A DNA stretch of 37,219 bases from Paraburkholderia tropica (GTDB taxonomy: Bacteria > Pseudomonadota > Gammaproteobacteria > Burkholderiales > Burkholderiaceae): positions 200,398 to 237,616 of the forward strand of contig NZ_FNZM01000016.1 of assembly GCF_900109265.1 (NCBI RefSeq), in the 5' to 3' direction. Of the stretch, positions 1 to 7,381 are shown piece after piece; the stretch's first letter is position 1, and the number at the start of each line of letters is the position of its first letter. The notes beneath the pieces were generated by a model, which worked only from the letters and a program-made list of their open reading frames with translations, did no database searches and had not been told where the DNA came from. The position numbers and the translations under genes are program-made.

Positions 1-1
1 C

Positions 2-277
2 GGTAACAACGGCGGCGGAAACAACGGCGGCGGCTCCAGCGGCTGCGGTTGCGGCAGCGGCCACGGCGGGCCTTCGGGCGGCCATTCAGGCGGGCCGTCG
101 GGTGGACCGTCAGGTGGACCGTCAGGTGGCTTCGGCGGCGGCTTTGGCGGCGGGTTCGGCAAAGGCGGCTTCGGCGGAGGATTCGGAGGCGGATTCGGCA
201 AGGGTGGATCGTCGGGCGGCCCGGGCGGCGGGTACGGCGGCGGCCACGGTGGCGGCCATGGCGGCGGAAGTCATTGA
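2..277 (+). CDS. Glycine-rich protein, C-terminal part only (5' end outside window)
   Basis: An open frame entering from the left edge reads 91 codons to a TGA with no internal ATG. It encodes almost only Gly with Ser, Pro, Phe, His, Asn and two Cys in a CGC context. A 13-residue unit, FGGGFGGGFGKGG, occurs twice in tandem (codons at 131-169 and 170-208), preceded by PSGG repeats. The two copies differ at many third codon positions but not in protein, which supports real coding. Such tails occur at the ends of some membrane or secreted proteins (for example TPM/YgcG-like or TIGR04222 proteins), but the upstream domain is not visible, so no function is assigned. Confidence 0.6.
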   Translation, partial: GNNGGGNNGGGSSGCGCGSGHGGPSGGHSGGPSGGPSGGPSGGFGGGFGGGFGKGGFGGGFGGGFGKGGSSGGPGGGYGGGHGGGHGGGSH

Positions 278-506
278 ACTCGCACGGCGGTGCAGACGCG
301 CTGCCACAGCCACCCCGAATTGGCGCGACGGCCGGTCGCGCCATTCCAGGCAGCAACGGCGGCGGTCTCCCGGTCCCCCGGCCGGGAGCCGCCGCCGGTG
401 GCCGGAAGCCGTGCACAGCGCGTGTATTCTGGCGACCCGGCCGCGTTTCTCGTGAGCTGTGCCCCTGGACACATCAGCAGGGCACAGCGCCACCCCTCTC
501 CTCCCG

Positions 507-1352
507 TTACAACATCTCCAGCGCGCGCTTGCCGCGCGGCGGCTTGAAGTAGGCATCGAGCGCCGCGAGATCGGTCTCGCCTAGCTTCAGGTCGAGCGCC
601 GCGCGGTTCTCCCGCACATGCTCGATGCGCGCCGCCTTCGGAATCGCACACACGCCGCGCGCACGCAGCACCCAAGCCAGCGCAACCTGCCACACGGATA
701 CGCCATGCCCCGCCGCGATATCGTCGAGCGGCGAGCGCTTCGGCAGCCGCGCGTGATCGACCGGGCTATAGGCCATCACCGGCATGCCGCGCGCGAGACT
801 CCACGGCAGCAGATCGAACTCCGGCCCGCGCCGCGCGACGTTGTAGAGAATCTGATTGGCCGCGCACGCCGCGCCGCCGGGCAGCGCGACCAGTTCCTCC
901 ATATCGTCGACGTCGAAATTACTCACGCCCCAGTGCCGGATCTTGCCCGCGCGCACGAGCGCCTCGAAGCCCTCGACGGTTTCCTCGAACGGCACGCCGC
1001 CGCGCCAGTGCAGCAGATACAGGTCGATGCGATCGGTGCCGAGGCGCGCGAGACTCGCCTCGCAGGCGCGCTCCACGCCGCGCCGGCTCGCATTGTGCGG
1101 ATACACCTTGCTGACGAGAAACACCTCGTCGCGCAGCCCGCGCAGCGCTTCGCCGACCAGTTCCTCGGTCGCGCCGTCGCCGTACATTTCGGCGGTGTCG
1201 ATCAGCGTCATGCCGAGCGCGACGCCCTCGCGCAGCGCGGCGATCTCGTCGGCGCGGCGCGACGCGCGCTCGCCCATTTCCCACGTGCCCTGGCCCAGCT
1301 TCGCGATGCGCTCGCCGCCGGGCAGCGCGATGCTGGCGATATCGGTGCTCAT
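507..1352 (-). CDS. Aldo/keto reductase
   Basis: 281 aa, full length for a compact bacterial aldo/keto reductase. This family of soluble (alpha/beta)8-barrel enzymes reduces aldehydes or ketones with NADPH. The catalytic tetrad is visible: Asp52 and Tyr57 in DTAEMYGDG, Lys82 in VSKVYP, His115 in YLLHW. The GVSNF motif near residue 143 is also typical. The ATG at 1352 is preceded by a GAGGGGAA ribosome site. It is divergent from the GntR-type gene and converges on the glycine-rich gene. The substrate cannot be told from sequence. Confidence 0.9.
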   Translation of the reverse strand: MSTDIASIALPGGERIAKLGQGTWEMGERASRRADEIAALREGVALGMTLIDTAEMYGDGATEELVGEALRGLRDEVFLVSKVYPHNASRRGVERACEASLARLGTDRIDLYLLHWRGGVPFEETVEGFEALVRAGKIRHWGVSNFDVDDMEELVALPGGAACAANQILYNVARRGPEFDLLPWSLARGMPVMAYSPVDHARLPKRSPLDDIAAGHGVSVWQVALAWVLRARGVCAIPKAARIEHVRENRAALDLKLGETDLAALDAYFKPPRGKRALEML

Positions 1353-1527
1353 GTGTTTTCCCCTCGCGATGCCTTGCGTCCAACGCCAGGTTCAGCGCGA
1401 CGTCCGGCAAAGCGCCCAGTGTATCGCCGCGTGTCGCGACGGGCATGCGCACGCGCGTAACTCCGGCATTACCGCGCGGCGCCGCCTATGTCATAAAATT
1501 GCCGTTCGCCTTTCATGCCTGCCTCCC

Positions 1528-2274
1528 ATGAACGCTCCCACGGAAGACCGCTGGCGCGGCCTGCGCCCGGACCCGGACAACGACACGCCGCTGTATCTGC
1601 AGCTCGCGCGCAAGCTCAGCGACGCGATCCACGAGAATCGCTGGAACGCCGGCGAGGCGCTGCCGTCCGAGCGCGTGCTCGCCGACGCGCTCGGCGTCTC
1701 GCGCATCACCGCGCGCAAAGCCATCGCGCTGCTGGTCGAGCAAGGGTTGATCCGCCGCACGCAAGGCGCGGGCAGCTTCATCACGCCGCGCTACGAAGAT
1801 CCGCTCTCGCGCCTCACGAGCTTCAGCGAAATGCTGCGCCAGCGCGGTTTCACGCCCAGTTCGCGCTGGCTCTCGCGCGAGATCCAGCCCGCGAGCCGCG
1901 ACGAGGTGATCCAGCTCGGCCTGTCGCCCGCCGCCGCCGTCACGCGTCTGAAGCGTCTGCGTCTCGCGGACGGCATCGTCATGGCCGTCGAAAACTCCAC
2001 GTTTCCCGCCGCGCTGATTCCCGATCCGAACGCGATCGGCGACTCGCTCTACAGCTTTCTCGAACAGCGCGGACTGGCGATCGTGCGCGCGCTCCAGCAT
2101 TTCCGCGCCGTGAACGCGAGCGAGGAAATCGCGCAGCAGATGAGCATCGCGCCCAACGAAGCGCTGCTGCTGATCACGCGCGTGGGCTACACCGCCGATC
2201 AGCGCGCCATCGAACTCACCGATACCTACTGCCGCAACGACTATTACGACTTCGTCGCGGAGTTGCGCAAGTAA
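1528..2274 (+). CDS. GntR-family transcriptional regulator with UTRA domain (HutC/NagR type)
   Basis: 248 aa. The N-terminal winged helix-turn-helix spans about residues 20-87, with LPSERVLADALGVSRITARK and a QGAGSFI wing. A UTRA ligand-binding domain follows at about 95-240. Members bind operator DNA and release it on binding a small effector such as a sugar phosphate, amine or histidine derivative. The start is the only ATG that leaves the HTH intact with a normal N-terminus; no good ribosome site precedes it. It is divergent from the aldo/keto reductase, a possible target. No nag, hut or phn genes are nearby, so the effector is unknown. Confidence 0.88.
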   Translation: MNAPTEDRWRGLRPDPDNDTPLYLQLARKLSDAIHENRWNAGEALPSERVLADALGVSRITARKAIALLVEQGLIRRTQGAGSFITPRYEDPLSRLTSFSEMLRQRGFTPSSRWLSREIQPASRDEVIQLGLSPAAAVTRLKRLRLADGIVMAVENSTFPAALIPDPNAIGDSLYSFLEQRGLAIVRALQHFRAVNASEEIAQQMSIAPNEALLLITRVGYTADQRAIELTDTYCRNDYYDFVAELRK

Positions 2275-2318
2275 GCGGCGGCTTGCCTGGGCTCGCCGAT
2301 GCCTGACGTTGAGCCGAT

Positions 2319-3758
2319 TCACGAGGTCCAGCGCGGCGCATCGGTGCCGATCGGCACGCAGGGCCGCGCATAGAACGCAGGCGTAAGTTCGAGCCGTTCG
2401 GCGGGCGCCACGGCGCGTACGCGGCCGAACGGCGTAGCCATTTCTTCCATGCAGTCCGCCACGTCGGCCGCGCTCACCTCGGGCGCGCGCTGGCCGTCGT
2501 CGAGCGTGCCCATCGTTTGCAGCCAGCGGCCCGTCTGCGCGAGCGAGACGCGCACGTGCCAGCTGCCGCCCTCTTTCGCGCGGCGCGCGAGCGCGGTCAT
2601 CGCGGCGAACGCGGCGAGATAACCGGTGGCGTGATCGAGCGCCTGACACGGCAACGGACGCGGACTCGCGAACGGCGCGTGTTGCGACGATGACGCCGAC
2701 GACGCCACGCTCTCGCTCCAGACGATGCCGCTCGCCGACTGCACGAGGCTGTCGAAGCCGCGCCGCTCGCGCCACGGACCGCGATGCGAATACGCGCAGA
2801 TCGACACGCAGACGATCCCGGGCCGCTCGCGCGCCAGCGCCTCGGGCGAGAAACCGTGCGCCGCGAGCGCGCCGGGACGATAACCCTGCACGAATACATC
2901 GGCGTCGCGCACCAGCGCATGCAGTTGCGCGCGCCGCGCTTCGTCGCGCAGATCGAGCGTGGCCGAACGCTTGCCGCGTCCGTTGTCGATCACGAGCGGC
3001 GCGATGTTAGGCAGATGCGGACCGTTGATCAGCAAGACGTCGGCGCCATGATGCGCGAGCGTGCGCCCCGCGACCGGCCCCGCGATGATGCGCGTGAGAT
3101 CGAGCACGCGCAGGCCGTCGAGCGGACGCGCGCCGGCGGTCCGCAACGCGTCGCGAGCATCGAGGTCCGCGTCGCCGATGCGCTCGATCTCGAACAGCGG
3201 CAAGCCCGCCACCGCGCGCGCCTGTTCGTGCGCGGCCCATTCGCGCAGCGTGCGCACGAGCGCGGCGCACAGCCCGGCTTCCGCCAGCGCCGCGTCGAGC
3301 GCCGCGCCGTCCCAGTCATTGCGGATCGCGCGCGCCACCTCGTCGCGCGACTCTCCGCAGCCGAGCACGCGCAGGATGCCGTGCAGGTGATGCGCGAAAT
3401 TCGCGTGCAGCTGAATCCAGCGGCCATCGCGCGTTTCGAAGTAGCCGGTCACCGGATGGCGCAATTCGAACGGCGCGCCGCCATCGACGCTCAGATAGCG
3501 CTCGCTGCGAAACGCCGCGAGCGCGCGCCGCACGTCGATCGCCACGCGCTGATCAGGTCCGCCGCGCAGCGCATGCAGACGCGCCGCCGCCAGCCCCGCC
3601 GCACCGATCGCGGCCGAAGCCAGCGTGCCGACGCGAAACACCGACGGCAAGCCCGGATCGTCGCCGTCGATATCGACGAAATCGAGCGCCGCGGCGGCCG
3701 CGCCGTCGTCGGGGTGAGCCAGCATCCAGAGATGATCGAGCGCGTCGCGGGGTGTCAT
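2319..3758 (-). CDS. Family III CoA-transferase (CaiB/BaiF), with segments in permuted order
   Basis: 479 aa. Family III enzymes move CoA between carboxylic acids through an active-site Asp. The hallmark start of the fold, LDGLRVLDLTRIIAGP, sits at residues 213-228 rather than at the N-terminus. A YF.T.DG-type segment that normally lies in the C-terminal half (GYFETRDGRWIQLH) sits at 105-118. The likely catalytic Asp is Asp375 in LDHATGY. The gene is divergent from the HTH-citrate synthase gene, and a 37-bp palindrome lies between them, suggesting shared control and a shared acyl-CoA pathway. The ATG at 3758 has an AAGGA site 11 nt upstream. The substrate is unknown. Confidence 0.85.
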   Translation of the reverse strand: MTPRDALDHLWMLAHPDDGAAAAALDFVDIDGDDPGLPSVFRVGTLASAAIGAAGLAAARLHALRGGPDQRVAIDVRRALAAFRSERYLSVDGGAPFELRHPVTGYFETRDGRWIQLHANFAHHLHGILRVLGCGESRDEVARAIRNDWDGAALDAALAEAGLCAALVRTLREWAAHEQARAVAGLPLFEIERIGDADLDARDALRTAGARPLDGLRVLDLTRIIAGPVAGRTLAHHGADVLLINGPHLPNIAPLVIDNGRGKRSATLDLRDEARRAQLHALVRDADVFVQGYRPGALAAHGFSPEALARERPGIVCVSICAYSHRGPWRERRGFDSLVQSASGIVWSESVASSASSSQHAPFASPRPLPCQALDHATGYLAAFAAMTALARRAKEGGSWHVRVSLAQTGRWLQTMGTLDDGQRAPEVSAADVADCMEEMATPFGRVRAVAPAERLELTPAFYARPCVPIGTDAPRWTS

Positions 3759-3823
3759 GGCGGGAGTCCTTGTGCGGGAAATCGTTGACGGGAACGCTCC
3801 AAGGGTAAAAGCGCGCTGGCATG

Positions 3824-3860
3824 TCGATCAATCTTGATTATCATGATCAATATAGATCGA
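3824..3860. promoter_or_regulatory. 37-bp palindrome between the CoA-transferase and HTH-citrate synthase genes (operator candidate)
   Basis: The segment is symmetric about base 3842, with 15 of 18 base pairs matching. The outer arms are TCGATC (3824-3829) and GATCGA (3855-3860). The inner core is TTGATTATCATGATCAA (3834-3850). It is AT-rich in a very GC-rich region and lies 28 bp before the citrate synthase start and 65 bp before the CoA-transferase start. It is well placed to control both genes. The binding protein is not known; the HTH domain of the adjacent enzyme is the obvious candidate. Confidence 0.65.
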
Positions 3861-3888
3861 TTTTTCCGGTTTCCCGACGCCCGCCACC

Positions 3889-5157
3889 ATGTCCAGCTAT
3901 ATGACCGCGGCCGAAGCCGCCGCCGAACTCGGCATCAGCCGCGCCACGCTTTACGCCTATGTGAGCCGCGGGCTGCTCAGTTCCGCGCCCGCAGCGGGCG
4001 CAACCGCGCACGCCCCTCAAGCCGACAGCGCCGACGCAGCCGCCGCCAACGCACGCCGCTACGATGCCGCCGAAGTGCGCCGCCTCGCGCGCCGCAAGGC
4101 CGACGGCAAGCGCGCGGGCAAAGTCGCGCAGAAAGTGCTGGACTGGGGCGTGCCGGTGCTCGAATCGTCGATCACGCTGATCGCGGGCGGCCGGCTCTTC
4201 TATCGCGGCCAGGACGCCGTCGAACTGGCGCGCCACGCCTCGCTCGAAGAAGTCGCCGCGCTGCTGTGGGAATGCACGCCGCGCCGCGTGCTGGATGCGC
4301 CCGCCGCGCCCATCGCGGCGGCGCAATGGTCGGCGTGGCTCAAGCTCTGGAGCGGCCACTCGCCGCTCGAACGCGCGCTGGTGCTGCTGCCCGCCGCCGC
4401 CGCGCAGATGCCGCGCATCTGGGCGCAAGGCCGCGACGCGCAGCTCGACAATGCCGCCGTCCTCATGCGCCTGCTCGCGGCGGCGCTGATTTCGGCGGCG
4501 CCGTCGGGCGAGCCGCTGCATCGGCAGATCGCGCATGCGTGGGGCGTGCGCTCGCGCATCCAGGCCGACCTGCTGCGCGCGGCGCTGGTGCTCTGCGCCG
4601 ATCACGAATTGAACGCCTCGACCTTCACGGTGCGCTGCATCACCTCGACCGGCACGCATCTGTTCGGCGCGGCGACGGGCGGGCTCGCGGCGCTCGCGGG
4701 GCCGCGCCACGGCGGCGAGACGGTGCGCGTCGCGGCGCTGTTCGAAGAAGCCGCGCACGCGGACGATCTGCATCGCTATCTGGCGCAGCGCCTCGCGCCC
4801 GACGAACGCGGCGTCACGCCCTCGCTGTCCGGTTTCGGGCATCCGCTCTATCCGGATGGCGATCCGCGCGCGCGACTGCTGCTCGACTGGCTCGCGCAGC
4901 GCGCCCCGGCGCGTTCGCCGATGGCGGAAGTCGACCTGCTCGCGCAGGCGGTGATGGAAACCACGGGCGCGCGGCCCACGCTCGATTACGCGCTCGCGGC
5001 CATCGAGCGCGTGCTGGCGCTGCCGCGCGGCGCGGCGTTCACGCTGTTCGCGGCCGGTCGCGTGACCGGTTGGATCGCGCACGCGCTCGAACAGAACGCC
5101 GATGGCCGCCTGATCCGGCCACGCGCGCGATACGTCGGCGAGCACGTGCCCGCATGA
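3889..5157 (+). CDS. Citrate synthase family protein with N-terminal helix-turn-helix domain
   Basis: 422 aa. Residues 1-80 form a MerR/excisionase-like DNA-binding head (YMTAAEAAAELGISRATLYAYVSRGLL, then RRYDAAEVRRLARRKADGKRAG). Residues 85-415 are a citrate synthase fold. The three catalytic residues of citrate synthases appear to be present: His274 in GPRHGG, His318 in GFGHPLY and Asp366 in TLDYAL, together with HELNASTF at 239-246 and DPRAR at 325-329. The fold condenses acyl-CoA with an oxo-acid; whether this protein makes citrate, 2-methylcitrate or something else is unclear. The start could also be the Met at codon 5 (3901); neither has a good ribosome site. It is divergent from the CoA-transferase. 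Confidence 0.85.
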   Translation: MSSYMTAAEAAAELGISRATLYAYVSRGLLSSAPAAGATAHAPQADSADAAAANARRYDAAEVRRLARRKADGKRAGKVAQKVLDWGVPVLESSITLIAGGRLFYRGQDAVELARHASLEEVAALLWECTPRRVLDAPAAPIAAAQWSAWLKLWSGHSPLERALVLLPAAAAQMPRIWAQGRDAQLDNAAVLMRLLAAALISAAPSGEPLHRQIAHAWGVRSRIQADLLRAALVLCADHELNASTFTVRCITSTGTHLFGAATGGLAALAGPRHGGETVRVAALFEEAAHADDLHRYLAQRLAPDERGVTPSLSGFGHPLYPDGDPRARLLLDWLAQRAPARSPMAEVDLLAQAVMETTGARPTLDYALAAIERVLALPRGAAFTLFAAGRVTGWIAHALEQNADGRLIRPRARYVGEHVPA

Positions 5158-5203
5158 GGCGGGACGCTGGCGTGCGTGTCGTGCGTGTCATGTGCCCCGC
5201 CGC

Positions 5204-5575
5204 TTATTGCGCGGCGCGCGGGCTCCACGGCCAGCGAACCGAGCGCGAACGCAGCGCCTGCGTCACATACGCCGCCAGCCCGCGCGCCTCGCCCGCCCGC
5301 GCGACACCTTCGGCGTGCCATTGCGGCGAGCGCGCAGCCGATGCGCCGCCCAGCGCCAGCACGAAACGCGCGCCGTCGCGCCCCGCGCTCAGCCACACGC
5401 GCGTGCCCGCCGCGAGCCGGATCGACTCGCCCGCGCGCAGCCAGTAATCGTCGGCGTCGCCGCCCATCGTGAGCCAGAGTTCGCCCTCGCTCACCTGCAG
5501 TTGCATCGCCTGCGCGAGCCGCCAGCTTTCAGCGGGCTCGCCGTGCTCCAGTTCGAAAATCCGGATTTCGCGCAT
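5204..5575 (-). CDS. DUF2917 family protein
   Basis: 123 aa. Small protein with a cupin-like beta pattern: LQVSEGELWLTMGGDADDYWLRAGESIRLAAG at residues 26-57, as in the DUF2917 family, whose function is unknown. The basic C-terminus ends in WPWSPRAAQ. The ATG at 5575 has an AAGGAG site 8 nt upstream. A longer reading frame in the same phase runs on toward 7282 but is only a shadow of the gene on the other strand. It is divergent from the MocR regulator and probably its target. No signal peptide is seen. Confidence 0.75.
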   Translation of the reverse strand: MREIRIFELEHGEPAESWRLAQAMQLQVSEGELWLTMGGDADDYWLRAGESIRLAAGTRVWLSAGRDGARFVLALGGASAARSPQWHAEGVARAGEARGLAAYVTQALRSRSVRWPWSPRAAQ

Positions 5576-5713
5576 TGCCGTGCTCCTTGGGTGCGTTTTG
5601 TCGTCGGGCCTGGCTCGAATTCGCCAGATTGATGCCGTTTCCATCACACTGCGAAACGTCTTGAAGCCCCTGCCCGGTTGGAGCATTATTGCCCTCGGCA
5701 TCTCGCCCACCCA

Positions 5714-5748
5714 TGCACAGTTCCGAACAGTTCGTGCGGAACTGTGCA
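5714..5748. promoter_or_regulatory. MocR operator candidate: 12-bp-arm palindrome with three ACAGTTC boxes
   Basis: TGCACAGTTCCG (5714-5725) and CGGAACTGTGCA (5737-5748) are perfect inverted arms around an 11-bp centre. The 7-mer ACAGTTC occurs at 5717 and 5727, exactly 10 bp apart on the same face of the helix, and in inverted form (GAACTGT) at 5739-5745. Two direct boxes plus one inverted box resemble the binding patterns reported for MocR regulators such as PdxR. The site lies 34 bp before the MocR start codon. Confidence 0.7.
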
Positions 5749-5782
5749 GTGAAAAAACCGGACACTTGCGCGCAGGCCGCTC

Positions 5783-7252
5783 ATGAAACTCGAACTCGAC
5801 CGCGCCAGCGACGTCCCGCTCACCGAGCAGATCGTCGCCGGCGTGCAAACGTGGATCCGCTCGCGTTCGGCGCATCCGGGCGCGCGCCTGCCGTCGATCC
5901 GCCAGCTCGCCGCCGACTACCGCATCAGCCGCTTTCCGGTGATCGAGGCCTACGACCGCCTCGTCTCGCTCGGTTATCTCGACTCGCGGCATGGTTCGGG
6001 CTTCTATGTGAGCGAGCACGCGCGGCTCGGGCTCGCGGGGCTCGGTTCCTGCGATCTCTCGAACGCCGCCGAGGAATCGGGCCATCTGCTCGCGCAACTG
6101 AATCTGCCGGGCGAGGCGCTCCAGCTCGACAGCGGCTCGGTGCCGCAAGCATGGCGCGACGTCGACGCCATCGGCCAGGCGATCCGCCACGTCTCGCGCA
6201 CCGATCCGTCCAGTCTCGTCGACTACGGCTCGCCGCTCGGCGACGCCACGCTGCGCGAGCATCTGCGCAACCGCCTCGCGCCGCTCGGCATCGCCGCCGA
6301 CACGCAGCAGATCCTCATCACCGAAGGCGCGAGCGAGGGTATCGACCTGCTGATGCGCTATCTGCTCAAGCCCGGCGACACCGTGTTCGTCGAAGATCCC
6401 GGCTACTACAACCTGTACGGACTGCTGAAACTGCACGGCGTACGGCTCGTCGGCATCACGCGCACGGCGAGCGGGCCCGATCTCGACCATCTGCACGCGA
6501 TGCTCGCGCAGCACCGGCCGCGCGCGTTCTTCGTCAACACCGTGTTCCACAATCCGACCGGCACGACGATCTCGCCGCCCGTGGCGTTCCGGCTGCTGCA
6601 ACTCGCGCGCGAGCACGGCTTCAGCATCGTCGAAGACGATATCTACGCCGATTTCCAGGCCGATCCGACCGACCGGCTCGCGGCGCTCGACCAGTTCGAA
6701 CGCGTGATTTATGTGGGCGGACTGTCGAAAACGCTGTCGTCCTCGCTGCGCGTGGGGTACGTGGTCGCGAACCCGGCCGTCGTGCGCGATCTCGCCTCGA
6801 TCAAGGCGCTCACGAGCATCAGCGGTTCGCGCTTCACGCAGGCCGTGGCGGCCACGCTGCTCGAACGCGGCGCGTACCGCAAGTATCTGGAGCGCCTGCG
6901 CCGCCGGCTGGGCGAGACGCTCGGCGCGGCCACGCGCTCGCTCGAAGAACACGGCTGGGAGCTGTTCACCGCGCCGTCCGCCGCGCGCGCCGCTCGGACT
7001 GTGCAAGCCGTGCAGGCCACCGGCCTCGCGCACACGCAGACGGGCGGCAAGTTCCTGTGGTCGCGCGTGCCGCATATCGACGACTCGGCGCGGCTCGCGG
7101 CCTGCGCCGAAGCGTTCGGCGTGAGCGTGTCGGCGGGCAGCCATTTCCGCCCGCACGGCGAGCCGTGTCCGTGGCTGCGCATCAACGCGGCGTTCGCGCT
7201 CGATCCACGCGCGCAGGCGTTCTTCGCGGCGGCGGCCAGGCTCGACGCCTAA
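5783..7252 (+). CDS. MocR-family regulator: GntR-type HTH fused to a PLP aminotransferase fold
   Basis: 489 aa. Residues 1-75 are a winged HTH (ARLPSIRQLAADYRISRFPVIEAYDRL, then SRHGSGFYV). Residues about 115-485 are a fold-type I aminotransferase domain. PLP contacts are visible: HNPTG at 256-260, the EDDIYAD segment at 284-290 and the Schiff-base Lys316 in GGLSKTLSSSLRVGY. MocR proteins use PLP or PLP-amino acid adducts as effector, and most are activators rather than enzymes. It is divergent from the DUF2917 gene, with a strong palindrome just upstream. Which metabolite it senses is not evident. Confidence 0.9.
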   Translation: MKLELDRASDVPLTEQIVAGVQTWIRSRSAHPGARLPSIRQLAADYRISRFPVIEAYDRLVSLGYLDSRHGSGFYVSEHARLGLAGLGSCDLSNAAEESGHLLAQLNLPGEALQLDSGSVPQAWRDVDAIGQAIRHVSRTDPSSLVDYGSPLGDATLREHLRNRLAPLGIAADTQQILITEGASEGIDLLMRYLLKPGDTVFVEDPGYYNLYGLLKLHGVRLVGITRTASGPDLDHLHAMLAQHRPRAFFVNTVFHNPTGTTISPPVAFRLLQLAREHGFSIVEDDIYADFQADPTDRLAALDQFERVIYVGGLSKTLSSSLRVGYVVANPAVVRDLASIKALTSISGSRFTQAVAATLLERGAYRKYLERLRRRLGETLGAATRSLEEHGWELFTAPSAARAARTVQAVQATGLAHTQTGGKFLWSRVPHIDDSARLAACAEAFGVSVSAGSHFRPHGEPCPWLRINAAFALDPRAQAFFAAAARLDA

Positions 7253-7381
7253 GCACGCAACCTCGCGGCGGCCGCGCAGCACGCGACGAACGCGGCAATC
7301 GCGCCGCCCCTACGCGCGCCGTCGCGCCGCCTTCTCTACAATGGCGGCTGCCAGACACCGCCAGCGCCTCCGCCTTCGCCC

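Noticed and set aside
367..388. Hairpin CTCCCGG / CCGGGAG as a terminator of the first gene
   Set aside because: No T-run follows on either strand and the stem is not clearly stronger than chance in this composition.
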